Shown in pieces: positions 54,092 to 62,860 of a stretch of DNA of 64,000 bases. The notes beneath the pieces were generated by a model. The model made no database searches. It had not been told where the DNA came from and was given only the letters and a program-made list of their open reading frames with translations. A program made the position numbers and the translations under genes. This DNA is from CAVWGP01 sp963754645 (GTDB lineage Bacteria > Pseudomonadota > Alphaproteobacteria > Bin65), in contig CAVWGP010000001.1 of assembly GCA_963754645.1 (NCBI GenBank), forward strand, positions 124,001 to 188,000. The letters are read 5' to 3'. How positions within the stretch are numbered: the stretch's first letter is position 1; each line of letters begins with the position of its first letter.

Positions 54092-55056
54092 TCACTTCGC
54101 CGCGGCGCTGGTTTTGGCGCCGCGCAGCGCCGTGCCCTGCAAGCGCGCCGGCGCGGCGCGCGTGCCCGATCCGCGCTGCGGATACTTCGCCAAGGCGAAG
54201 CCTTGCTGATGGCCGGCGCGCACGATGACGGTGAACTTCCAGAACGCCCCGCCCGCGATCGCGGCCATGCCGGCAAAGCCGAGGCAGGTGAGCGCCGAGC
54301 GCGGGTCGAGCGCCGCCGCGAGAAACAGCAGCGCCGGAACGACGTGCCCGACCACGTGCAGCCAGGGGCTGGCGGACTCCAATACCTTGCGTGCCAAAGG
54401 CCCGATGCCGGCGATTTTCGCGGTGCGGCGATAGACATGCCACAGCGCCAAGTTGACCGCGACCAGAGCCAGGCCGGCGATGCCCAGCCAAGGCGAACCG
54501 AGCACGAACCATTTGTAGAAAACGAGATTGGCCAGGCACAGCGCGCCGAAACCTTCGAGCAGGCCGCTCGCGGCGATCATCCAGGGAATGAGCGGCACTC
54601 GCCAAGCCGGAATGCCGCGCGCCCGATGCAGAATTTTCGCCTGGGAGAATAGGAAAACCAGCGCCGCCAGCGCCGAGACGTGAATCAGCGCCGGGAGCGA
54701 AAAGGCGATTGCGCGCGGCAAGGGCGCCGTAAAAGACAACGACAGCATAAAGTTCGCGCGTCATCCAGGATGTCTGCGGCCGCGCGACCGCGCGCCAGGC
54801 GCGGAATTTCCGCCCGATCTTGAGCCAGACGAAGAAAAGCCCGACGGCCATCAGCGCGCCCGCGATCAAAAAGACGAACAGCGCGGCGAAGCCCGCCGAG
54901 AGCGGCCAGGACGGCGGGACCAACCCAGCCAGCAAGGCGACCCAGACCGAAACCGCGAGGCCGCTGCTGATGCCGCCGAAGATCCAATTCATCGCCGCGC
55001 GCCAATCCCAGAACGTCTGGCGCTGGCCGACCAGCGCATCCGACGGGATCGCTCAT
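54092..55056 (-). CDS. NrfD/DmsC-type membrane anchor subunit, two frameshifts
   Basis: A membrane subunit (about eight helices) that links a Mo/Fe-S enzyme to the quinone pool. Three frame segments join: MSDP at 55056-55046, then SDALVGQRQTFWDWRAAMNWIFGG to about 54750, then LSLSFTAPLPRAIAFSLPALIHV to the stop. Each join needs one base removed, beside GGG 55044-55046 and AAA 54749-54751. The corrected length is 320 residues. Recognisable: RPQTSWMTREL, ILHRARGIPAWRVPLIPWM, RAGHQQGFAL. The reading frame of the ferredoxin subunit runs straight into this gene without a stop, so the two may be one fused protein (about 562 residues). Confidence 0.75.
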
Positions 55057-55782
55057 GGCGTCCTCGTCCGTGCGGGCCGCGTCCGGCTCGCGGCCGGGCA
55101 CGGCGGGCGTGGTGTAGAGATATTTGATCTGCGGATCGGTGCCGAGTTCGGCGTGCATCTGGAAATAGGCATTGTCGCGGATCAGCTTCGAGACGTTGCT
55201 CTCCGGATCCTTGAAGTCGCCGAAACTGATCGCGCTCGCGATGCAGGCCGAGGCGCAGGCCGGCGTCGCCGCGGGGTCGACGCCGGGTGTCAGCCCCTTG
55301 GCCAAGCCATCATCGACGCGATCCTTGCAGAACGTGCATTTCTGCGCGACGCCGAACCGGTCGTCGTGCCGCACCGCTTTCTCTTGCGCGGTTTCGCGGC
55401 CGTAATACCAGCGCTGATCGTGCACGATCGTGCGCGCCTGATAGGGACAAGCCACGGCGCAATAGGCGCAGCCGATGCAGATGTCGTAATCCTGGGTGAC
55501 CAGCCCGTCCTCGCGCTGGCGGGTGGCGCCGGTCGGGCACACCGGCACGCAAGGCGGCTCTTCGCAATGCTGGCAGCCGGTCACGAGAAACAGCCGCTGC
55601 ACGTCGGGGAACAGTCCGGTCTCGACGTCGATGACCTTGCGCCATTGCACGCCGGGCAGCGTGTCGTTGGCGTGCTTGCAGGCGGCGGTGCAAGTTTGGC
55701 AGCCGACGCAGCGATTGACGTCGATGACCATGCCCCAGCGGGGCGTGTCCGGCTTGCCGGCCTGCCGATCCATGTCGGTCAT
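55057..55782 (-). CDS. Electron-transfer ferredoxin subunit (four 4Fe-4S, DmsB/PadC-like)
   Basis: About 242 residues with four cysteine clusters: CVGCQTCTAACKHAND near 29, CQHCEEPPCVPVCPTGA near 68, CIGCAYCAVACPYQAR near 98, and CTFCKD with CASAC further on. It wires the Mo subunit to the membrane anchor. ATG 55782 (MTDMDRQ) or the overlapping GTG at 55812 are both possible starts; the latter gives a GTGA overlap with the Mo gene stop. There is no stop before the anchor gene's ATG at 55056, so a fusion with the anchor is possible. Confidence 0.85.
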
Positions 55783-55808
55783 CGCGAGTCCGGTGCCGGG
55801 CACGATCG

Positions 55809-58580
55809 TCACTCCGCCGCTTGGCGCTGGTGGCGATGCGCGTCGCTCGCCTTGTAGACCTTGACGCGCATCAGGTCGGCGCCGCTGCCGGTGCCGTCGG
55901 TGAGCTTGAGCGAAATATCGGTGACCGAGTTGAGGCTCGGCAATTTCAGGTCTTTCGCAAACGGCGTTTTCCAATGATCGAACTGGCCGATCATGACGAT
56001 GCAATCGGGCCGGATGCCCTCGCGCAGCACCGCCTTGCCCCGGGTCGTGCCCGAAACCGATTCGACGACAAGATCGTCGTTCTCGGCGATGCCGAGCTTG
56101 CGCGCCGCCGTGCGGTTCATAATCAGCCCGCGATGCCCGGAGATGTTGTTGGCGACCTCGTTGATCAGCGGAATGCCGACATTGGCGCCCCAGGCATATT
56201 GGAACGAGCGCGCCGTCATCGCCCAAAACGGATACTCCGCCGGATCGCGGCCGTACTCGCGGGCATATTCGATCCAGATATCGGGGAAGCGCTCGTAGGT
56301 CGGCAGGAACTCGTATTCCTCGAGCTGCTTTTCCCACCAATCGACGCCGATTTCCTTCAAGCGCATCGCAAGCTCGCGCCCGTGCCGCGTCAAGCGCTCC
56401 TGATAGGGCAACTCGAAGCGGAGATTCTGCTTCTTGAGCGCCGGATAGAGATACCACTCGATCTGCGGGAACGGGCGCAGCAGGAAGCCGTTCTCCTTGA
56501 ACCAGGCGAGGTCGCGCACCTCCTCGCCCTTGGTCAGATCGTGGGTCGCGGCTTTGCACATCGCGTCCCAGATCTCGGCGCTCCTGGGCGGCTTCGACGG
56601 ATCGAGCGCGTAGTCGTAGGCGCCGCCGCGATCCTTGAGCGCGGCACCGCCGGCGCCGCGATTGACCGCCTCGACATACTCCTTGAGAAACCCGCCCTGG
56701 CGCGCCAACTCGGTCGCGATATCCGTCATGTCGCGCGTGTCGTTGACCGGTTCGACCGGCTGGGCGCGCAGGGTCCAGCCCTCGTGGTGCCAGAAGTTCT
56801 GGTTGAACTTGGTGCCGCCGATGCGGATGAGCTGCAGGCTTTCGAGATCGGTCAATTCGGGCAGCAGGATATCGGCGAAATGATTGGTCTCGTCCTCGGT
56901 GTAGGCGAAGGCGACGATGAACGGGAATTTCGCCAGCTCGTTGGCGACTTGCGGCGCGTTCCACGACGAGATCGCCGGATTGGTGCGGTAGCAGAACCAG
57001 ATATCCGGCACCGTCACGCGCGGAAAATTCTTCGGCTGGGTCTTGAGGAACAGCCAGGGCAGATGCGCCGGCCCGAGCGCGGGCGACCACGGCGAGTCCG
57101 ACACCAGCGGCACCAGCGTTTTATAAGCGTTGCGGATATGCGGCGCGCGCAGCCACTCGTTCGACGAGGTCGGGTTGAATTGATAGCGCATGAAGCCGTC
57201 CGGCCCGGGGATGACCGAGCCGACGCGCGATTGCGCCGGGCGCACCAGCTTGACGGCGGTGCCGAGGATGCCGCCCGGCACTTCCAGCGCGCCCACCAGC
57301 ACGGCGAGAATTTTCTGCGACCAACAGCAATGATAGGCGCCCCAGCCGTTGGCGATGCCCTTGCCGACCATGACCGCGACCGGGCGGAATGGCAGGGTCT
57401 GCCCCTCGATCTCGATGGTTTCGCCGATGCAGGCATGGGCCAGATATTCGTCGGCGATACGCCGGATCTGCTCCGCCGCGATGCCGCATTCCTCGGCCGC
57501 CCAATCCGGCGTGTAGGGCTTCATGTGGTCGAGCAGTTTTTGGAACGCGGGCTTGGCTTCGCAACTGTCGTGCCGCGTTTTTTCGTGATCGGGGCCGATT
57601 TCGAGCCCGGCGACCCGGTAGGTGCCGGTCATTGCGGGTCGCTTGACCGCGGCATCGAAAGGCTTGGCGCAATTGTCGTCGAGATCGAAAAACAGCGGCT
57701 TCTCGCTCGCCGGATCGCGCAACAGCCAGCCGTTGGGTCCGACGAGATAGGGCGAATTGGTGCGCTCGGTCAGGAACGGCACGTCGCAAACTTCTTCCCA
57801 CTTGCGCTCGTGCAGGATGCGATGGATGAGGCCGAACAGGAACGCGGCGTCGGTCTTGGGCTTGATCGGCACCCACTCGGCGGAGACCGCGCCCGAAATC
57901 GACATATGCGGCTCGACCTGCACCCGCTTGACGCCGCGCGCGCGTCCGTCGGCCTCGCGCCAAATTCCGACGACGCCGTGCGAGGCCTCGATATTGGCGC
58001 CGCAATTGATGACGTAATTCACATAGGGCGTATCGGGCGAGACGATGAAGGCGCGGTGCCAGAACTCGCCGTAGAGATGCTCGGAATGGTAGCACTTGAC
58101 GCCTTGCCCGGCGCCGAAGCCCTGATCGACCGGGCCCCAGGCCGCCATGAAAGCCGGCCAGGTGCCCATATATTGCACCGGCGTGCCGCCGCCGCCGGTC
58201 GAAACCGCGAGGCGCGGATAGCCGCTGTCGTCCTTGACGCCCGCCGCCCGGACGTCGCGCAGCTTCTGGCCGACGATGTCGTAGGCCTCGTCCCACGAAA
58301 TCGGCACGAAGCCGGGATCCTGGTCGCGGCCCTTCTTGGGATTGGTCCGCTTCATCGGCTGCTTGATGCGATTGGGATTGTAGGTTTTCTGGATCAAGCC
58401 GTAGGCCTTGACGCAAATCCGCCCGCCCGCGGGATGGGCATGGCCGATATCCCAATTCGACTCGATGCGCGTCGCCACGCCGTCCTCGACCTCGACCTTG
58501 AGCAGGTCCGGCCCGGCAACGCATTGATAGCAGTAGATGGGGACGTGTTTCTTGCCTGATTTGGGCCGCGGTGTGGTCAT
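55809..58580 (-). CDS. Molybdopterin oxidoreductase large subunit (PadB-like)
   Basis: A 923-residue Mo-bis-MGD enzyme of the DMSO-reductase family. The N-terminal Fe-S motif reads C17-x2-C20 ... C56, one Cys fewer than usual. Typical parts: WDEAYDIVGQKLRD near 95, YVNYVINCGANIEASHGVVG near 188, and C-terminal GTGSGADLMRVKVYKA. No Tat signal is present, so the enzyme probably faces the cytosol. It fits the layout of phenylacetyl-CoA:acceptor oxidoreductase (PadB), which oxidises the alpha carbon of arylacetyl-CoA, and the neighbouring CoA ligases and IOR support this. Polysulfide- or DMSO-type activity is the alternative. Confidence 0.8.
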   Translation of the reverse strand: MTTPRPKSGKKHVPIYCYQCVAGPDLLKVEVEDGVATRIESNWDIGHAHPAGGRICVKAYGLIQKTYNPNRIKQPMKRTNPKKGRDQDPGFVPISWDEAYDIVGQKLRDVRAAGVKDDSGYPRLAVSTGGGGTPVQYMGTWPAFMAAWGPVDQGFGAGQGVKCYHSEHLYGEFWHRAFIVSPDTPYVNYVINCGANIEASHGVVGIWREADGRARGVKRVQVEPHMSISGAVSAEWVPIKPKTDAAFLFGLIHRILHERKWEEVCDVPFLTERTNSPYLVGPNGWLLRDPASEKPLFFDLDDNCAKPFDAAVKRPAMTGTYRVAGLEIGPDHEKTRHDSCEAKPAFQKLLDHMKPYTPDWAAEECGIAAEQIRRIADEYLAHACIGETIEIEGQTLPFRPVAVMVGKGIANGWGAYHCCWSQKILAVLVGALEVPGGILGTAVKLVRPAQSRVGSVIPGPDGFMRYQFNPTSSNEWLRAPHIRNAYKTLVPLVSDSPWSPALGPAHLPWLFLKTQPKNFPRVTVPDIWFCYRTNPAISSWNAPQVANELAKFPFIVAFAYTEDETNHFADILLPELTDLESLQLIRIGGTKFNQNFWHHEGWTLRAQPVEPVNDTRDMTDIATELARQGGFLKEYVEAVNRGAGGAALKDRGGAYDYALDPSKPPRSAEIWDAMCKAATHDLTKGEEVRDLAWFKENGFLLRPFPQIEWYLYPALKKQNLRFELPYQERLTRHGRELAMRLKEIGVDWWEKQLEEYEFLPTYERFPDIWIEYAREYGRDPAEYPFWAMTARSFQYAWGANVGIPLINEVANNISGHRGLIMNRTAARKLGIAENDDLVVESVSGTTRGKAVLREGIRPDCIVMIGQFDHWKTPFAKDLKLPSLNSVTDISLKLTDGTGSGADLMRVKVYKASDAHRHQRQAAE

Positions 58581-58605
58581 GAAGCCGCTCTTTGCTGTTG
58601 CGCCG

Positions 58606-59026
58606 CTATTGCCGGCGATGACGCGTCAAGAATTCGGTTGGACTGACGATTTCGCAATCATTATAGGCTCGGAGCGCGAGAAATGCCTTATCACCGGTTA
58701 CGATGTAAGCGGCTTCAACGGCAGCCGCGAGAGAAATGAAAGCATTGTCGTCTGGGTCCGTAGCGACGGTCAGCATCGGAACGGGGTCGAACATAACGGA
58801 TACTTGCACGACGTGACCGAAAAACCGACTTCGACTTTGCGGCGACACCCATCGAGCAAATTTGGGTTGCCACATTTTTGCGGCGAGTTCCGCAAGAGTT
58901 CGCGCGGCTGACGGCCGGTCGATATAGTTCGATTGCGACGGCGACGGCGCGGGCGGCACCGCCCCTTGGCGTGATGATTGCGCTGAGCAATACATTTGTG
59001 TCGAGAACGATGTAATCATCCCGCAT
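58606..59026 (-). CDS. PIN-domain (VapC-like) toxin, frameshifted
   Basis: A 139-residue (corrected) PIN-domain RNase. First frame: YIVLDTNVLLSAIITPRGGAARAVAVAI with acidic Asp in LDTN. Second: NYIDRPSAARTLAELAAKMW, WQPKFARWVS, ATDPDDNAFISLAAAVEAAY and IVTGDKAFLAL, giving the remaining acidic residues, and ending SPTEFLTRHRRQ. One base is surplus at about 58925-58935. Its start overlaps the antitoxin end by 11 nt. If the frameshift is real, the toxin is dead; if it is a sequencing error, the pair is functional. Confidence 0.78.
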
Positions 59027-59222
59027 CGCGCAGCCACTTGCGCAGCTCCTGGATGTCCTTGTTCTTCATCCCGCGTTGCCGCATGTCGGCATTGATCTCG
59101 CGGACAATCCTCATGAAGTCGCGGGCGCCCTCGCCGCCGGCGATTGAAGCTTGTCTTACAAGCGCCGGTTTTGCCGCCCGCGCTTTTTTTCTGCCGGCCC
59201 GATTTGGAGAGCGAGTATCCAT
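59016..59222 (-). CDS. Small antitoxin paired with the PIN toxin
   Basis: A 68-residue basic protein: a charged N-terminus (RAGRKKARAAKPALVRQA) followed by helices FMRIVREINADMRQRGMKNKD and IQELRKWLRDAG. It overlaps the toxin start by 11 nt, the classic antitoxin-first arrangement. The family is not certain. Inserted between the thioesterase and the Mo enzyme operon. Confidence 0.65.
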   Translation of the reverse strand: MDTRSPNRAGRKKARAAKPALVRQASIAGGEGARDFMRIVREINADMRQRGMKNKDIQELRKWLRDAG

Positions 59223-59260
59223 GTTTCCCTGCCTCGATTGAACTGCGCCTCGTATCGCGC

Positions 59261-59677
59261 CTAACCGCCCCTTGCCGCCTTGACCTTGTCCGACTTCTTC
59301 TTCAGCCGTTCGCCTTGCTTCGCTTTGTCGACGACGAAGCGGATGTGCTTGGCTTTGCCGGCCAGGTCGATCTCGTCGCGGACCTCGATTTCGAAGACGA
59401 CGCGCGGCAGCGCCAGCTCGACGACCTTCGCGGTAACGGAAATCGTCTGCCCGACCAGGGTCGGCGCCAAGTGATCGATCTCGATGCGCGCGCCGACCGA
59501 ATCCTCGCCCGCCTCGTGGTGCTGCAGCAGCAGATCGCGGCAGGTATGTTCCATGTCGCGGCACATGGCGGGCGTCGCATAGACGCGCAGCTCGTCGCCC
59601 ATGAAGGCGATGGTGCGGTCGCGGTCGATCGCGAAGCCGGTGGTGTGGGCGCTGCCGATTTGCAGGGTCGGTTTCAT
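59261..59677 (-). CDS. FlK-like hotdog acyl-CoA thioesterase
   Basis: A 138-residue single hotdog-fold protein. The pattern VYATPAMCRDMEHTCRD, GARIEIDHLAPTLVG and VFEIEVRDE matches the fluoroacetyl-CoA thioesterase (FlK) family, including the Thr (YATP), Glu (DMEHT) and His (IDHLAP) catalytic trio. It probably hydrolyses an acyl- or arylacyl-CoA in the surrounding pathway. ATG 59677 has an AAAGGAA site, 23 bp behind the acyl-CoA synthetase. Confidence 0.87.
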   Translation of the reverse strand: MKPTLQIGSAHTTGFAIDRDRTIAFMGDELRVYATPAMCRDMEHTCRDLLLQHHEAGEDSVGARIEIDHLAPTLVGQTISVTAKVVELALPRVVFEIEVRDEIDLAGKAKHIRFVVDKAKQGERLKKKSDKVKAARGG

Positions 59678-59700
59678 GCGGAATTGTTCCTTTGCTTGCG

Positions 59701-61254
59701 CTAGCCGCGTTTCGCCGGATCGCTGTAGAGGCGGCGGATTTCGGTCTTCAATATCTTGCCCATGGCGCTCTTGGGAAGCTGCGGCAGGAACGCCATCTGG
59801 CGCGGAATCTTGTAGCCGCCGATGCGGGCGCGGCAATGCTCGATGATCTTCTCCTTGTCGAGCGCCTTGCCGGGCGCCGGCACGATCGCGGCAAACAGCG
59901 CCTCGCCGTATTTCTCGTCCGGCACGCCGACCACGGCGCACTCGGCCACGTCGGGATGCTGATAGAGCGCCTGCTCGACCTCGACCGTGTAAACATTTTC
60001 GCCGCCGGTGATGATCATGTCCTTCTTCCGGTCGAGAAGATACAGATAGCCTTCGTCGTCCATGCGCCCGACATCGCCGGTGCGGAACCAGCCGTCGCGG
60101 ATCGCGGCGGCGGTGACATCGGGCAGGTTGAGATAGCCCTTGGTGACGTTGGGCGCGCGCACCGCGACCTCACCCGCCTCTCCTAGCGTCGCTTCGTGGC
60201 CGCGGTCGTCGCAAATCTTCATGTCGACGCCGACGATCGGCCGCCCGACGGATTTGAGGCGCGACAGGTCGCCCGACGCGACCGCGCGGCGATGCTCGGC
60301 ATCGGACAAGATAGTGAGGATCGGCGAAGTTTCGGTAAGCCCGTAGCCCTGCACGATCTCGACGCCCTTGAACGCCGCGATCGATTTCGCGATCCACTCC
60401 GGCGCCATCGGCGCCGAGCCGTAGAGGAAGGCGCGCCAGCTTTTCAAGTCGAAATCCGCCGGCGCGAGCTCCTGCAGCGTGACGATGATCATGGTCGGCG
60501 CGAGCATGGTCCAGGTGGCTTTGAGATCCTGGATCGTCTGCAGGAAATTGCGCGGCGCGAATTGCGCGAGATAGGAATGCCCGCCGCCGATCAGGGTGAA
60601 GCCGGTGCCGAGCAGGTCGGCCGAATGGAACATCGGCGCGATGTGGAGATAGACGTCGTCCTCGCGGAAGAACATCGTCTCGCCGCATTGCATGCCGTTC
60701 GAGACGACGTTGCGATGGGTCAGGCGCACGCCCTTGGAACGCCCCGTGGTGCCGCCGGTGTAGAGCAGGATGGCGTCGTCGTCCTCGCGGCTTTCGCGCC
60801 GCTCGAGCGGCGCGGTTTCCTGCAACAGCGTTTCGTAGTCCGCGAACTTGCCGCCGAGCGGCCGCGGCGAAACGGCGAATGCACGATCCGCCCAGGGCGC
60901 CAGCTCGGGCTTGTCGAGCAGCGGCAGGAAAGGCTCATCGACGGCGACCGCCTTCACGCCGGCATCCTCAAGAATATAGGCGATCTCGGGTGCCGCGAGG
61001 CGGATATTGACCGGCACCGGCACGGCGCCCGACCAATAGCCCGCGTGCAGCAGCTCGCAATGGCGGAACGTGTTGCGCGAGAGAATGCCGAAGCGGTCGC
61101 CCTGTTTGACGCCGCGCCGCGCCAGCACGCCGGCGGCCCGCGCCACCCGGTCGAGATGCGCGCGCCAGCTCCAGGTGCCCTCGTAATCGACAATGGCGCG
61201 GTTCTTGCCGTGCAGCCGCCGGCAACGATCGAGCGCCGATGATATGGTGAGCAT
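59701..61254 (-). CDS. Acyl-CoA synthetase (AMP-dependent)
   Basis: A 517-residue adenylating enzyme: P-loop LLYTGGTTGRSKGVRLTHRN near 165, VQGYGLTETSP near 306, DGWFRTGDVGRMDDEGYLYL near 388 and DRKKDMIITGGENVY near 411, with the catalytic lysine near the C-terminus (GKILKTEIR). It activates a fatty or aromatic carboxylate with CoA. Followed by the thioesterase and preceded by iorB in the same orientation, suggesting an operon. Confidence 0.92.
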   Translation of the reverse strand: MLTISSALDRCRRLHGKNRAIVDYEGTWSWRAHLDRVARAAGVLARRGVKQGDRFGILSRNTFRHCELLHAGYWSGAVPVPVNIRLAAPEIAYILEDAGVKAVAVDEPFLPLLDKPELAPWADRAFAVSPRPLGGKFADYETLLQETAPLERRESREDDDAILLYTGGTTGRSKGVRLTHRNVVSNGMQCGETMFFREDDVYLHIAPMFHSADLLGTGFTLIGGGHSYLAQFAPRNFLQTIQDLKATWTMLAPTMIIVTLQELAPADFDLKSWRAFLYGSAPMAPEWIAKSIAAFKGVEIVQGYGLTETSPILTILSDAEHRRAVASGDLSRLKSVGRPIVGVDMKICDDRGHEATLGEAGEVAVRAPNVTKGYLNLPDVTAAAIRDGWFRTGDVGRMDDEGYLYLLDRKKDMIITGGENVYTVEVEQALYQHPDVAECAVVGVPDEKYGEALFAAIVPAPGKALDKEKIIEHCRARIGGYKIPRQMAFLPQLPKSAMGKILKTEIRRLYSDPAKRG

Positions 61255-61308
61255 GATCTGCCCCGATAGTTCGCGCCAGCTTAGCGCGTTCTTGACATCA
61301 GGCGAGCG

Positions 61309-62850
61309 CTATTCCGCCGCGCGGGCAGCCGGGGCCGGTGCCGCCAGCAGTGCCGCGAGATTGACGCCTTCGGGATCGGCCAGCGCCGCGTCGCGGGCGC
61401 GGCGCAGCAGGCCGGCGTCGGGCCGGTTGGCGGCCAGCGCCGGGCCGATCACGAGTTCGGCGATCCGGGCGAAATTCCCGGTGCCGCGCTTGTGCGTGTC
61501 GCCATAGCCTTTGACCAGCCGCGCCAGTTCGACGACTTCGAGCGCGTAGTCGCGCCCCAGCGGTGCCGCGCGGCGCACGAGATCGAGCCAGGCCTCGATC
61601 TGCTTCTGCTCCTCGGCATAGCGATAGCCGATGCGGCGGATGCCGCGCAGCCCCGCCATGCCGCGCAGGCGGAAGAAACCCCACAGCGTGTCGGTGCGGA
61701 CATAGAGGCCGATATGAGTCTTGCGCTTGCGGCCGGGTTTCTTCTCGGCCCAGCGCAAGATCGGCCGCGCGATCGCCGGCGGCAGCAGCGAGGAATATTC
61801 GTCGATGCCGGGCTTGAGGAACTCGGTGACTTTGACGAGCTGATCGGGCCGCGCCTGCACGTCCTTGCGCATGCGCTGGAAACGCGAGGCGCGGGTCTTG
61901 AGCTGCGCCACGCGGATCACGTCCTCGAAGGTCATGCGCAAGCCGAGATGGCGCGCGGTTTCGATCGTGAGCTTGAAATCGCCGTCGCCGCGCGCCTTGT
62001 CGATCGCCAGCACGGTGCCGAGCCGGTCGAGATAGAGATGCGCGTATTTCGCGTCTTGATAATCGAGCGTGCGGCCGCAGGCTTCGAGCACCATCGGTTG
62101 AGCGCTTTTGGGAAAATCGCGCTCGATGCGCTGGCGCAGCTCGGCGGCGGCGGGATGCTCCGCGGCCGCGGCCGGCTTGGCCTCGGCGCGCTTCGCCTTC
62201 ATCTCGACGATGTCGCCCTTGGCATAAGCGAGGCCGGCTTCGAAGCCGGCGAGATTGGATTTGACCGCCTTGCCCTCGTCCTTGATCGCGCCTTCGAGGA
62301 TTTCGCGCGCGATCGGCAGCACGCCGCTGCCGGCTAGTGCGCCGAGAATGACGGCGTTGATGACGCTGCCCGAATCCTGCGCCGCGCGCTCCATGTCGAA
62401 CAGGATGCTGCGCTTGGCCATCTGCTTGGCGGCGGCGGCGAGCTTCTCGCCGTCGTAACGCCCGTCGCCCATCGCCATTTTCTCGCCCAGCGCATAGACG
62501 CGATGGGTGGACGCGATGAGGAGCGTGCGATTCGGATCGACGAAGCCTTTCTCGATCACCCGGCCGGTTTCGACCAGCTCGGTCGCGATCACGACGTCGA
62601 GATCGCCCGGGCCGGGATAAAGATCGAGGACGGGTTCGCGATCTTGAATCTCGGCGTAAGGCACCGGCACGATCTCGATGTAATAGGTGGTGGCGCCGGT
62701 GCGTTGCGCCACGCCGGGGATCGACGTTGCCTGCACCGGCAATCCCGCCTTGCGCGCCGCGCTCACCAGCCAGGCGGTGAGCACGCCACCGCCCTCGCCG
62801 CCCATGGCGGCGATCAGCACGGTGACCGGGCGCGGAGTATCTTTCGCCAT
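61309..62850 (-). CDS. iorB: Indolepyruvate ferredoxin oxidoreductase beta subunit, long type
   Basis: A 513-residue protein. Residues 1-200 form the 2-oxoacid:acceptor oxidoreductase gamma-type domain (IAAMGGEGGGVLTAWLVSAA, TSIPGVAQRTGATTYYIEI). A further ~300 residues (for example QRMRKDVQARPDQLVKVTEF and LVKGYGDTHKRGTGNFAR) have no match in the ~200-residue archaeal IorB but occur in proteobacterial long IorB (DUF6537-type). It works with IorA to convert arylpyruvates to arylacetyl-CoA with reduction of ferredoxin. 10-bp gap behind iorA. Confidence 0.88.
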   Translation of the reverse strand: MAKDTPRPVTVLIAAMGGEGGGVLTAWLVSAARKAGLPVQATSIPGVAQRTGATTYYIEIVPVPYAEIQDREPVLDLYPGPGDLDVVIATELVETGRVIEKGFVDPNRTLLIASTHRVYALGEKMAMGDGRYDGEKLAAAAKQMAKRSILFDMERAAQDSGSVINAVILGALAGSGVLPIAREILEGAIKDEGKAVKSNLAGFEAGLAYAKGDIVEMKAKRAEAKPAAAAEHPAAAELRQRIERDFPKSAQPMVLEACGRTLDYQDAKYAHLYLDRLGTVLAIDKARGDGDFKLTIETARHLGLRMTFEDVIRVAQLKTRASRFQRMRKDVQARPDQLVKVTEFLKPGIDEYSSLLPPAIARPILRWAEKKPGRKRKTHIGLYVRTDTLWGFFRLRGMAGLRGIRRIGYRYAEEQKQIEAWLDLVRRAAPLGRDYALEVVELARLVKGYGDTHKRGTGNFARIAELVIGPALAANRPDAGLLRRARDAALADPEGVNLAALLAAPAPAARAAE

Positions 62851-62860
62851 CGGATCCGCC

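Noticed and set aside
55821..58559. A 912-residue open frame on the plus strand opposite the Mo subunit
   Set aside because: It lies wholly antisense to a strongly conserved enzyme, has no recognisable domain and shows the Arg/Ala/Gly-biased composition of GC-rich shadow frames.
3160..58935. Programmed +1 frameshifting as the cause of the ten broken frames
   Set aside because: Several sites contain CCC-N, a known slippery context, but others do not, the genes are functionally unrelated, and bacterial programmed +1 shifting is rare. Kept as a remote alternative.
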